This document shows positions 54,521 to 64,000 of a stretch of 64,000 nt of DNA, piece by piece. Made by a program: the position numbers and the translations under genes. Under the pieces are notes generated by a model. The model ran no database searches and was not told the DNA's origin. It worked only from the letters and a program-made list of their open reading frames with translations. Source of the stretch: Tubulanus polymorphus (taxonomy: Eukaryota; Nemertea; Palaeonemertea; Tubulaniformes; Tubulanidae); NCBI RefSeq assembly GCF_964204645.1, contig NC_134029.1:13754850-13818849 (forward strand), given 5' to 3'. Numbering within the stretch: position 1 is the stretch's first letter; each line of letters opens with the position of its first letter.

Positions 54521-54888
54521 TCCTGTCTAACAAATTATAAGCTACTTAATACTGTCCGGTAATCACAACTTAATAACTTACTGCCATTATCAATCGGAGC
54601 TCAGTACATACACTTTTATCTAATGTACTGCATGGCTCTCAAACAGACTTTATTCTGGTTCATATTGCTGTTACTGTATAACTTTATGGGAATTGTTTTC
54701 CCGAATTTAAGCACTGTCGATAGAGATGTCGTATATTTTGCTGTGTTAGTTATTCTTATCAAACCGTCGAAGGAATACAGGGTAGGCGTCGGCTGATATG
54801 ATGCCTGTTGATTACTTATCTCACAGGACCTTGACTGGTGTTTATGTAAATTCTGGCATCACCACATCAATGAAGCGAACCGTCCTAA

Positions 54889-57072
54889 ATGGTGCGTTGC
54901 TTTTTCCCCCCTCGATATTTTCACTGGCTAATGGTATGCGCACTTGCTCTGCTGGCAACTGTTATTTTGCTTGAATTTCATACGGTATGTTTCCCAAAAG
55001 CGGTTCTACTTAAGTGGGTCTATGTCTCAGTAATTATCCTGCTATATAGCGTTAGTGTCACCATGTTAATAGCTGTCGTGAGTTATGGCTGGGTATTGTT
55101 TTACAACAGATATTTTTGTCACATATTTAACGCAAAATTTATGATAAATACGCTAGGTGCTTTGTTTTTCCTCCTTTTCCTTCCTGGCATCGGTAACTAT
55201 TCGTTTATTCTTACCACTAAATCGGTACTGCTCCTGCTCTGTGGAGATATTGAACTAAATCCTGGCCCCTCAGTTGACCCCAACTGTCTTTTTGCCAATG
55301 TAAATAGTATCGGTGCAAATGATAACCAGCGTTTCAACTATTTAAAGACTCTTGTCTCGAAACATGAATACAAAATAATTGGTCTCTGTGAAGTAGGAAA
55401 CCTAACCGGGAAAAAAGAGGATTATGAACTTGATAATTATACAATGTTATACATACCAGAAAACCGAGGTATTGCACTTTACTATCATGACTCGGTTGTG
55501 TGTCACAAACTTGACAAAGTAATCAGATGGAGCAACTCTATCTGGGTGAAACTGCGCTGTAATTTCAATAACGCTATTTTAGGTGTCTGTTATAGGTCGC
55601 CCTCACAATCTGCAGACCAACGTAAAGATTACCTTAAAGAACTGAAAAACTCTATTTCTCTTGCTCAACATCAATTAAACACCGTTAACGACTCGCTTCT
55701 GATCTTTGGAGATTTTAACAGTAAAAATAATCTCTTTTGCAAATCTGACACTACTGACACTTCAGGTCGCCAACTTAAGATTTTAATAGACGACTTACAT
55801 CTTAACCAAATGATAAATGAACCCACCCGTATCACTTCAGATAGTTCTTCTTGCATCGACTTACTACTAACAGATTCTCCCGGTCATCTTCTTCAGCATG
55901 ATGTTATAGCCCCAATCGAAAAATCGGATCACTGCGCTCTCTCTGTTAAACTCAATTCGCGTTGTACCGCGCCAAACACAAACGCCGAAAAAATTATCTG
56001 GAAATATGACCAATGCAACCTGGCGGAGCTTAACCGGAGTATCAATACATACGACTGGAGCCCTATTCTCGACAAGAACGTGAATGATTGCACATTCCTA
56101 CTTTCAACTAAACTTATGAATTTCTTCAAAGCCAACATACCACACGCAATGAAAATCATTAAACCAAATGACCAACCGTGGTTCAGTCCGAAATTAAACA
56201 CGGCTATTAATAAGCGTCAACGTCTATATAAATCTTTTAAACGTACACAAAGCATCTTCCACCTAAATCGTTATATAGAACAAGATTCTCTAGTACAGGC
56301 TATGATTAAAAATTCGCGGATCAGCTACCAAAATAACTTGCTTGATCGTCTCGATCACGCCGCGACTAACGTTAAAGGTTACTGGTTCTTAATAAAGAAA
56401 CTAATGGGTAATAAATTCCAGTCTATTATTCCGCCCTTAATTGACCCTGTGTCCAACCGTACAGTTCATAGTCAAGTTGACAAGGCTCATTTATTCCTCA
56501 CTAATTTGATAGCGAAATATCACTTACCAGTTAATAACAACCCTGCACTCCCTGTTTTTCCAAATAAATGCCCCCATAATATAAACTTACCGCGAACTAA
56601 TCCAGATGATGTTCGCAAAGTTATCCTTAATCTTGATACAAACAAAGCATGTGGCCATGACCTAATGACAAATAAAATGCTGAAACTGTGTGTCGATAGT
56701 TTATCCCCTTTATTAGCACGACTTTTTAACAAACCTATTGATGATAGCTCTTTCCCTGAGTGTTGGAAACTTGGAACGGTCACTGTCATCTACAAGAAAG
56801 GCTCAGGCAGTAAATCTAACCCGGCAAACTACAGACCTATAACACTTCTACCCTCACTATCTAAAGTATTTGAAAGAATTGTGTACAACAGTATTAGTCA
56901 TCACTTACTAAGCAACGACCTTATTTACGCTAACCAATCCGGTTTCCTTGCGGGTCACTCGACAGCGGACCAACTTTTGGCTATAACCCAGCTAGCACAC
57001 AACGTTCATACAACATTCGGAAACGTTCGTGAAAGTTGTGTGATAGTTTATAATGTAACGTTCAGGCGATAA
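54889..57072 (+). pseudogene. LINE ORF2, first part: membrane segments, 2A peptide, endonuclease, RT start
   Basis: The N-terminus has about three hydrophobic segments (residues ~10-110), then CGDIELNPGP (residues 118-127, 55240-55269), a full 2A ribosome-skipping consensus. An APE-type endonuclease follows (NVNSI, CEVG, FGDFNSK, EKSDHCAL). The RT begins with YRPITLLPSLSKVFERI and NQSGFLAGHSTADQL. The frame ends at an insertion at about 57020-58050. The APE-RT layout with 2A fits CR1-like or related LINEs of marine invertebrates. Confidence 0.85.
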
Positions 57073-58050
57073 CGTTTTCTGAAGGTTTTTCTAAACGTTA
57101 TCATCCAAAAGCCTGCAGCAAATTATTAGTTAAGTCAGATATCATCAATATAGTCCGTTTTAAGCAAATCCCGACGTGGATTCCTACATTTTAATACCAT
57201 TTGAAAGCAAGATTCAAACTTTCGGGATAAAGAAAAATATGGGATTCGAAACCGATGGATATCGTGACATATCAAAGCAGGAAGTGTTCGCCATTGTTCA
57301 TTAATCAGCTTTAAGCGGCGTGTTTAAGGGATTTAAAAATCGTTTATTTACTAAGGTACGTTATTCAATCCACAAATTTTGATACTTTCAATATATGGAA
57401 AATTACCGATAGAATGTTTTTGAAACAATCTTTTATGTAGAAACCCACGTTAGAGACCTTTTCGTCGGGTTTTATATCAATGAAATGACCTAACTGTTGT
57501 TCTCCAATAACAAGCATAACAATCCCTGTATGTATGGATGAAATGAACTTCAAGGCTTAACACAACCATGAAAATAAAAGTTTCTGTATCATTTCCTTTT
57601 TATTTTAGGAATCACAAAGACTGCCAGCTACGCTGTAACGACGACGACTGGTGCACTGGAGAACTAACTTACGAGTGAATAATTTCGATATTATTTTATT
57701 ATACATGTATATATACGTAGTTACAAAATAAAAGTTAGGTAAAATAATTCAAATATTAGTTAGTTGAAAGGGATTTATTCGAGCTCGTGAAAGAGGACAT
57801 CATGGTTATAATGTAACGTCATACGAACGTTATTGGAATGTTTTTATCAAGCTCAATGGTTGCAGAGAGGTTGTGAAGTAACGTTCAGTCAACGTTATCA
57901 AAAACGTTCTGTGAACCTTAAAATACATTTACAAAAGAACGTTCCACAAACGTTGCACGAACGTTCAACATTAACGTTAAAACGTTAGTGAAAAACTTTT
58001 AGAAAACGTTCTTTGAACGTTTTTTTGTTAGCTGGGTACCTCCGTCTTAT
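57022..58050. mobile_element. AACGTT-rich non-autonomous insertion inside LINE ORF2
   Basis: About 1 kb separates the two halves of the RT domain. Its ends are dense in AACGTTC/GAACGTT inverted motifs, for example AACGTTCTTTGAACGTT near 58000. It has no coding capacity. Exact ends and target duplication are unclear; a shared ATTC at both edges is a candidate. Confidence 0.6.
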
Positions 58051-59540
58051 TCGATAATTTTAATCGCAACAAATATACTCGCTCGGTCTTCCTGGACATT
58101 TCTGCTGCATTGGACACTCTTCCTCATTATCTCCTCATCCACAAGCTAAAATCCTACGGTATTACTGGAAATGCGCTGTCTTTGATTTCAAGCTACCTCG
58201 ATAACCGCCGGATACGCATTAAAGTCGACTCAACTTGCTCGGACGTATCTCCGGATGGCTATATCAACACTGGTGTGCCCCAGGGTTCGATCTTGGGGCC
58301 TCTTTTATTCCTACTCTACATTAATGATCTCCCAGATAAACTCATTTCTAAAACGTTCCTTTATCCAGACGACACCTCTCTTTATATCCCAATTGACCCA
58401 GAAAACCCCGCAGCTGGAAACTCTATACTGCAATCGGACCTAAACAAGATCTTTGAGTGGTCGCAAACATGGTGCCTATCCTTTAAACCCTCGAAAAGCG
58501 TCGATATGATTTTTAGTAAGAAAGGCTCTAAAAAGTTTGCCGCGCTGAAGTTGGGAAACGAAGTCATTCCGAGCAAAAAAACCCACAAACATTTAGGATT
58601 CATCTTTGACGAGAATCTCTCGTTTAATGACCATGTGGAGTCTCTAGCAAATAAGGTGCAAAAATTGATAAATCCACTTAAGCACTTATCCCGGTTTGTT
58701 ACATCCCGTCATCTCAATAAAATTTACTCGTCCTTCATTAGCCCTCATTTCGACTATGGAGACATATTGTACAACAGTGCAAGTAAAGCCTCCCTCGCAA
58801 AACTGGACCGAGTCCACTACTCAGCAGCTTTTTGCGTTTCCGGGTGTATCCGTGGCTCGAATTATAGCAAAGTCCTTTCTTGTCTAAACTGGAAAACACT
58901 CGATACTCGTAGGAAAGAACGACTTAAAACATATATGTACCGAGTCTCATCAGGAAATATTCCCACTTACGTCTCTACTATCTTTAATACATACAAATCG
59001 GTTCGACCTCGCTTCATCAGAAATCCTCGACCCTTCACCATACCAGCCGGCACTAGTGCGAAAATTCGTTCGTCTCCCTCCTTTTTACTCATGGACACCT
59101 GGAACAACACCGACAATAATCTTCGCTCGCTGACTACGCTTTCCCTATTCAAGTCTCGTATCAAACATCAAGTTTCGACTGCTGTTCCAACCTACTTGAT
59201 TAAGGACATAAACCGCGCCGACCTCCTTTTAAAATCTCAACTTCATGTTCACAACTTTATTAATGTCCTTAATCCAACATGCAACTTGTGTAACAAACCA
59301 GCTAACACTAAACACTTTATGCTTAAATGCCAGTCACCTGGTCACAAAACAAAAATCGACGCGCTGTTTTCCTCATTCGACAACAAAATAACTGATCACA
59401 TCTCAAATCTCACTGAAACCAATAAGATAAACTTCCTACTTAACGGCAACATCTCCCTTTTCGACCTTCGCACTAACACTCAAATGCTAAAAAATGTTTC
59501 AAAATTTATTCTTAGTAACTACCAACAATTCCAACATTAG
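58051..59540 (+). pseudogene. LINE ORF2, second part: RT catalytic core and C-terminus
   Basis: RT motif A reads FLDISAALDTL. The block INTGVPQGSILGPLLFLLYI and the catalytic motif LYPDDTSLY follow. The Pro in place of the usual Ala before DD suggests decay. A thumb-like region and a C-terminal CNLCNKPANTKHFMLKC zinc-knuckle-like motif end it. Open from 58110. Confidence 0.85.
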
Positions 59541-59750
59541 ACACCTACACTGTACAGTACCTGCTCTGTTAGCCATCTCATATAAACCATCGTGTAACAT
59601 TTCTAAATTTATGTCTGGTTTACGCCGAATTTGTAACTTGTAAATGTTTAACTTAACCATTTTGCCTATAATGTACTTGTACCTTGGCACTGGAACTTAT
59701 ATTATAATGTATATCAATATTCGGAATAAACATCTTTATAACTGAAAAAA
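59541..59750 (+). other. LINE 3' untranslated tail
   Basis: Non-coding sequence ends in GAATAAACATCTTTATAACTG followed by a short A-run at 59743-59752, with an AATAAA signal upstream. Confidence 0.6.
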
Positions 59751-59754
59751 AAAT

Positions 59755-60112
59755 GCGATTCTGTTAAAAAGACGAAACTAGTTTATTCTGATGTTTTCCA
59801 TCATGTCCCAGCCAAGATATTTATATCAATCAAGATTTGGATACAAAAAACCCATTTTTACGCATGAACTGATGCATGTACGCATGCAAAACGTCGCAGA
59901 GAGCGATGCCGGCGTTGGTGTCACTGAGGCCGGCTGATGATTGTTTGTTTGTCTTTTTGTTTGTTTGGCTTTACGTACGTCGTTTGGATCTTGGTTTCCC
60001 AAGACTATTCCTATTGGACACACTGTTCGCAGCCAGCAGGACTCGAACCCACTTGTCACTCAGCATTGATAGTGGATTCAACAGCATCACGCCTTATCTC
60101 ACTGAGCTACCG
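59755..60112 (-). mobile_element. tRNA-derived SINE
   Basis: On the minus strand the head at ~60112-60030 has an A box TAGCTCAGTGAGA and a B box GGTTCGAGTCC with tRNA-like spacing plus an insertion. The ~270-bp body lacks coding potential and abuts the LINE tail. It is not a functional tRNA, because the acceptor stem does not pair and the anticodon arm is expanded. Confidence 0.65.
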
Positions 60113-61100
60113 AGGCCCTCGATTCAAATCCAAAAAACTACAGCAGCGGCAAATAACCATCGCAATATTGCAATTTACGACAAAAAACGCGTAAATTCAA
60201 TCACTGTTGTTTAACGCATGGAAAAGATAATAAAAGGTATTTTTTCCCGGCGCGCATTACAAAGCGAATATCCGCCGAGTGTGTAAGAGGGCGCTACCGC
60301 CTTATGAGTGCGCAGCAGGCGGGTAGGGCGTCCTGAAGTGAAAACTTATATTAGAATATAGCCGAATCGAATTTTCCAATGTCAGTCAACTGATTGATGA
60401 TACAACATGGTTGTTTTCGGCGTACTTAACAATGATATTTTCCTCCAATAAACAACTCTGGTAAAATTGAATAAAATGATCTATCTTTATTGGTGATATC
60501 GTATCATGGTGGTAGCCTACCATTTACCGTTTGATGTTTCGTGTCATCATGAAATGGTTTTAACTTTAGTAAAGGCGTTCCCGCACGATCATATACGGGT
60601 TTCAGTCACGAGTAGGCTGCCGTTCCACTGCTCTAGAAATACGTATTCTGACGCTGAGAATTAATCCCAAATAATCCCATGGATACTTTTAGTTGGAATA
60701 ACAGTGATATCCAAACACTGTAATATCTATAAACCGGAGGTACATAATTTTATGTTTTTCTATTCAGAAGAGGCTGTTCCCCATTCTTTACTGCCAATGT
60801 CAATGCGGCATATCGCTACGCGATTGTTTAACCCACTCTCACCAGATAATGAACGAGAAAAATGCGATCGAATAACTTTTTGGACCACTCAATCAGAAAT
60901 CTGGCGACGCTATGTTGTGGGGAATAATTGAAACATTTTTTTTAGTCATTTTCAGCTGTTTCTAATGTTTTACGTGGACGGAGTGACAATTTGAAGTTAC
61001 TATGAAAATTAGAAGAGTCGGCGCTATTTTTTCGTACTACTATTTTCGATCCATTTTACTAGCATTGGCATGACGTCATAGATGTCAACCAATGCTAAAA
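60113..61100. other. Unassigned sequence inside the 8.2-kb insertion
   Basis: I see no gene or known repeat; open frames up to 75 codons lack domain features. Confidence 0.4.
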
Positions 61101-61101
61101 A

Positions 61102-61400
61102 TGATGAATTTAGAAAAAAGAAATGCATATTTAGAAAAAGAAATTGAATTTAGAATATAATATAGAATTACAGAAAGAAGAAATTAAATTATTATCAAAA
61201 TCATACGATTATAATGTTAATAGATTAAAAGTTATTTTTAAAGATTTGTAGATAAAACCATATTCTGAAATATCATTGAAAGATAAAATAAAATTATTAT
61301 TTAAACTAGAAGGTATCACAATTCTTTCAATTCTAACAGCTGTAACTATGGTATTTACAACAATTGGTTAAGCTATTTCAAATTTATTTAAATCTATGTT
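61102..61400 (+). pseudogene. Coiled-coil protein, second part (element 4)
   Basis: It matches 33220-33490: the end of the coiled coil, then SEISLKD-like sequence where element 3 has its second nonsense codon, then the start of the membrane tail. Stops occur at 61249 and 61369. Confidence 0.7.
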
Positions 61401-62025
61401 TATGTGCAAATTGTAGCTTCATCATGCGGCTAAAATCTGTTGGAAATGGAATTTTGAATATCGCGTTCATTTAAGAGAAGTCGACGAATTTGTGGCGATT
61501 TTTCAAGAAACATTTTGTTTCATAAAACGGCTAGAAGGCCGATGTACAACGTTACATTGAAGTAAAATAACTGCTCCCTGCGGTTGGCTGAGCTCCCGCT
61601 GTCAATCAATGTAAGGGCATATTCGATTGACGCAGATAAACAGGTCTTTTAATCTTCTCATTTATCTGCTCGGTTCTAGTTTCTCATTTCCTAGTCATGG
61701 GAGTCTTATATGTTTATTTTTAGTTTGATAGCCGTAGTATCGATTCCGTCTCCCCAAATCTATTTCATTATGCAAATAACCGAAGATTCAATCGATACGC
61801 TACTTCACGGAAGATTATGCGCACACAATCGAATAGGCCCAAACCTCGTGTATTGCCGCGATGATTGCTGATTAGATTTCTATGATGTTGTTCACCGAAA
61901 TCAGCAGATTTTACACATCCATGAAGTGTTCAAGGAAAACCTTAAAGATGCATCAATCAGATGGCACCTATACATTACAAAGATAACATTCTGTGCCCGG
62001 AATATTAAGATCCGTGGATCTCTTG
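61401..62025. mobile_element. Third insertion in element 4
   Basis: Non-Polinton sequence of ~625 bp ends GATCCGTGGATCTCTTGTT, the inverted form of the ACAAGAG-plus-palindrome terminus of the insertions at 49566 and 52902. No gene. Confidence 0.5.
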
Positions 62026-62608
62026 TTTATTTATGCATTACAAAGATTTATGGTTACATTAAGAACATTATGAATAAGAATGTGGAAATATTTTACAGCA
62101 AATAATTAATACTTTTAAATGGATTGATGTTTTACCGAAATCGATAGAAGGTTATAATAATTCTTATCATTCTTCTATTGGAATGAAACCTATTGATGCT
62201 AGAAAACCTGAAAATGCTGAAATTGTTTGGAATAATTTATATGGAGCATTTCTTGTAGATGATTTTGGTGAACCTTAATTTAAAGTTGGTCAAAATGTTA
62301 GAATTTCTAAGTATAAAAAGATATTTGACATAGGGTAAGATCGTAATTTTACTAGAGAAATATATAGAATAAAAAAAATAATAACAACAAAACCATATGT
62401 CTATAAAATAGAAGATTTAGATGGTGAAGAAGTTGATGGGTACTTTTATGAAGAAGAATTAAGTTTAACTACTGAAAATCTAAACCAGGAATATAAAATT
62501 GAAAAAGTACCAAAAACAAAAATTGTTAATAGAAAAAAATATTCTTTAGTAAAATGGCCAGATAAACATAATGAGTGGATATTATTGAGTAAAATTAAAG
62601 TAAATTAA
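62026..62608 (+). pseudogene. Capsid scrap fused to integrase C-terminus (element 4)
   Basis: About 30 bp of the capsid-like gene (FMHYKDLWL) jump directly into the integrase at 'TLR..MWKYFTA', a deletion of roughly 1.5 kb at a short shared TTAAGAACA-like sequence. The chromodomain (YKIEKVPKTKIVNRKKYSLV) follows. Stops and frame breaks lie throughout; the catalytic core is absent. Confidence 0.8.
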
Positions 62609-62611
62609 AAT

Positions 62612-63070
62612 TAAATCTGGCGTAACAAATTGTGGAAAAACTTATTTTATTTTGAATTTATTAGAAACTGTTTATAAAAACTATTTTGATAATATAGTAT
62701 TATTATAATTATTATCATTATTATGTAGTAAGATCCTAAAACAGTTAAAGAGAATTTAGATAATTGTATTAAAATAGCAATTGATATTTATAAAGGATCA
62801 AATACATTATTTATCATAGATGATTGTGCAAATTTACATGATTCAAAAGTTAGAGAAAGTGAGTTATGTTATTTAGCTTTTTCTGGTAGACATTTTGGGA
62901 TAACAACGTGGGTTTTAAATCAAAAATATAATTCGAATTGTTAAAGATTTTAGAGAAAACATTAGATTTTTAGTATTATAAAGATGAGATGAAATCGATG
63001 AAAAATGCACTTGAGGAAAATGATATTATTCCACATGATTTACATAATGAATATATGGATAAATTGAACT
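62612..63070 (+). pseudogene. Packaging ATPase remnant (element 4)
   Basis: It begins in Walker A (SGVTNCGKTYFI), keeps Walker B (LFIIDDCANLHDSK, ~62808-62850) and has an internal replacement near 62700-62730. It ends at 'EYMDKLN', where the satellite-bearing repeat starts. Confidence 0.8.
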
Positions 63071-64000
63071 AGGGGTCCAGGGACACCATGCCCACTTGGG
63101 AAGTGGTTTCAAATGCTCAAAAATCTAACGATTTCAATACATAATGCCCCCTGGTGACAATAAACAAAAACCAATGACCTTGAAACCCACCACAATCATA
63201 GAACATGTTAGCAGCTATGATTTTGTAATTGATTGTGATAACAAAACATGCCTCGTTACCAATTTAATATGGAAACACTAAGTTATTCTACTATTCAACG
63301 CCCCCTGGTGACCATATGCAAAACCCAATGACCTTAAAACTCACCACAGTCGTAGTACATGTCATGAAACACAACTTTGCAATTGATCATGGTAACGAAA
63401 TATGCCTAGGTACCAATCTAATAAGGAAATACTAAGCTATTATACCATTCAATGCCCCCCTGGTGACTATATGGAATAACTAATGTCCTTAAAAACTCAC
63501 CACAATCATAGACGATGTTATGAACTACAACTTTGCAATTTATTGTGGAAACAAAACATGCATAGGTACAAATATAATATAGAACTACTAAGTTATTATA
63601 TTATTCAACGCCCCCTGGTGGCCACATACTAAAACCAATGACCTTGGAACTCACCAATATCATAGAACGCGTTATGGGCTACAACTTTACAATTGAATAT
63701 GGTAAAAAAAATATGCCTAGGTACCAATCTAATAAGGAAATACTAAGCTATTCTACTGTTCAACGCCCCCTGGCGTCTATGTGGAATAACTAATGTCCTT
63801 AAAAACTCACCGCAATCATAGACAATGTCATGAACTGCAACTTTGCAATTATTCTACTATTCAACGCCCACTGGTGACCATATACATTAACTAATGTCCT
63901 CGAAACTCACCATAATCATGGAAGATGTCATGAGCTACAACTTTGCAATTGATTGTGGTAACAAAATATGCATAGGTACAAATATAATATAGAAATACTA
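63071..64000. repeat. ~155-bp satellite
   Basis: TTCAACGCCCCCTGGTGNCC recurs at about 63139, 63295, 63447, 63605, 63758 and 63865, mostly 151-159 bp apart, with one shortened unit. The array continues past the window edge. Single units also occur at 92, 49740 and 49899. Confidence 0.85.

Larger units (their letters stand above)
52902..61100. mobile_element. 8.2-kb insertion in the coiled-coil gene
   Basis: It begins ACAAGAGGCCCATGGGCC, resembling the start of the 49566 insertion. It carries a LINE (about 53200-59750), a SINE (about 59755-60112) and unassigned sequence to 61100. Polinton homology resumes at about 61102. Confidence 0.7.
43751..63070. mobile_element. Element 4: old, insertion-riddled Polinton
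   Basis: Gene order follows element 3: PolB remnant with intein, VLTF3-like (-), fibre-like, 118-aa, 73-aa, 140-aa, 144-aa, 442-aa, coiled-coil, capsid scrap, integrase and ATPase. Every gene is broken except perhaps the 73-aa one. Insertions lie at about 49568-51955, 52902-61100 and 61401-62025. Both termini are missing: the left is lost at a TA microsatellite, the right at a satellite-bearing repeat. Confidence 0.85.

Noticed and set aside
60030-60112. Functional tRNA gene on the minus strand
   Set aside because: A and B boxes are present, but the acceptor stem does not pair and the anticodon arm is expanded; it is a SINE head.

Overview
The window is nuclear DNA of an invertebrate animal, most likely a marine one. 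That reading rests on APE-type LINE, Penelope-like, SINE and MITE debris, satellites and long microsatellites in a moderately AT-rich background. Set into it are four copies of a very AT-rich virus-like DNA transposon of the Maverick/Polinton type. They carry a protein-primed type DNA polymerase B (PolB), a retroviral-type integrase with a chromodomain, an A32/FtsK-like packaging ATPase, a capsid-like protein and a string of small membrane proteins. I cannot name the species. No rRNA, CRISPR array or certain host gene was seen.

Layout: 1-765 is a dispersed repeat and 766-3460 a ~31-bp palindromic minisatellite. Element 1 (3463-16369) is the right part of a Polinton, degraded. 16370-17519 is the centre of a large inverted duplication holding a Penelope-like reverse transcriptase fragment between two foldback MITEs. 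Element 2 (17520-22317) is the left end of a Polinton with a broken PolB, cut off by the same minisatellite. Element 3 (23308-39753, 16,446 bp) is complete, with near-identical terminal inverted repeats (5'-AG...CT-3') and a 6-bp target duplication TTAATT. 39760-43750 is host sequence with a Harbinger-like MITE and GT/TA microsatellites. Element 4 (43751-63070) is an old copy riddled by three insertions, one of which carries a LINE with a 2A peptide. 63071-64000 is a ~155-bp satellite.

Element 3 reads: PolB(+), zinc-ribbon protein resembling the poxvirus/giant-virus late factor VLTF3 (-), a fibre/minor-capsid-like protein, small proteins of which three have membrane segments, a conserved 442-aa protein, a long coiled-coil/membrane protein, the likely major capsid protein, integrase, ATPase, two more small proteins (all +), then an HNH nuclease, an OB-fold-like protein and a PolB fragment (-). 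PolB, the fibre-like gene and the coiled-coil gene are broken; the others are open. Elements 1 and 2 belong to a sister family with the integrase-ATPase block inverted and no VLTF3-like gene.

Two observations stand out. First, element 4 keeps the remains of an intein with a LAGLIDADG homing nuclease, placed exactly inside PolB motif C (between YFD and TDA), the site used by giant-virus PolB inteins. Second, nearly every gene in these elements starts inside a (T)AAATG motif preceded by a T-run, like poxvirus late promoters, while a different shared box precedes PolB, the VLTF3-like gene, the HNH gene and the OB gene. This suggests a two-class, virus-encoded transcription programme in a Polinton.
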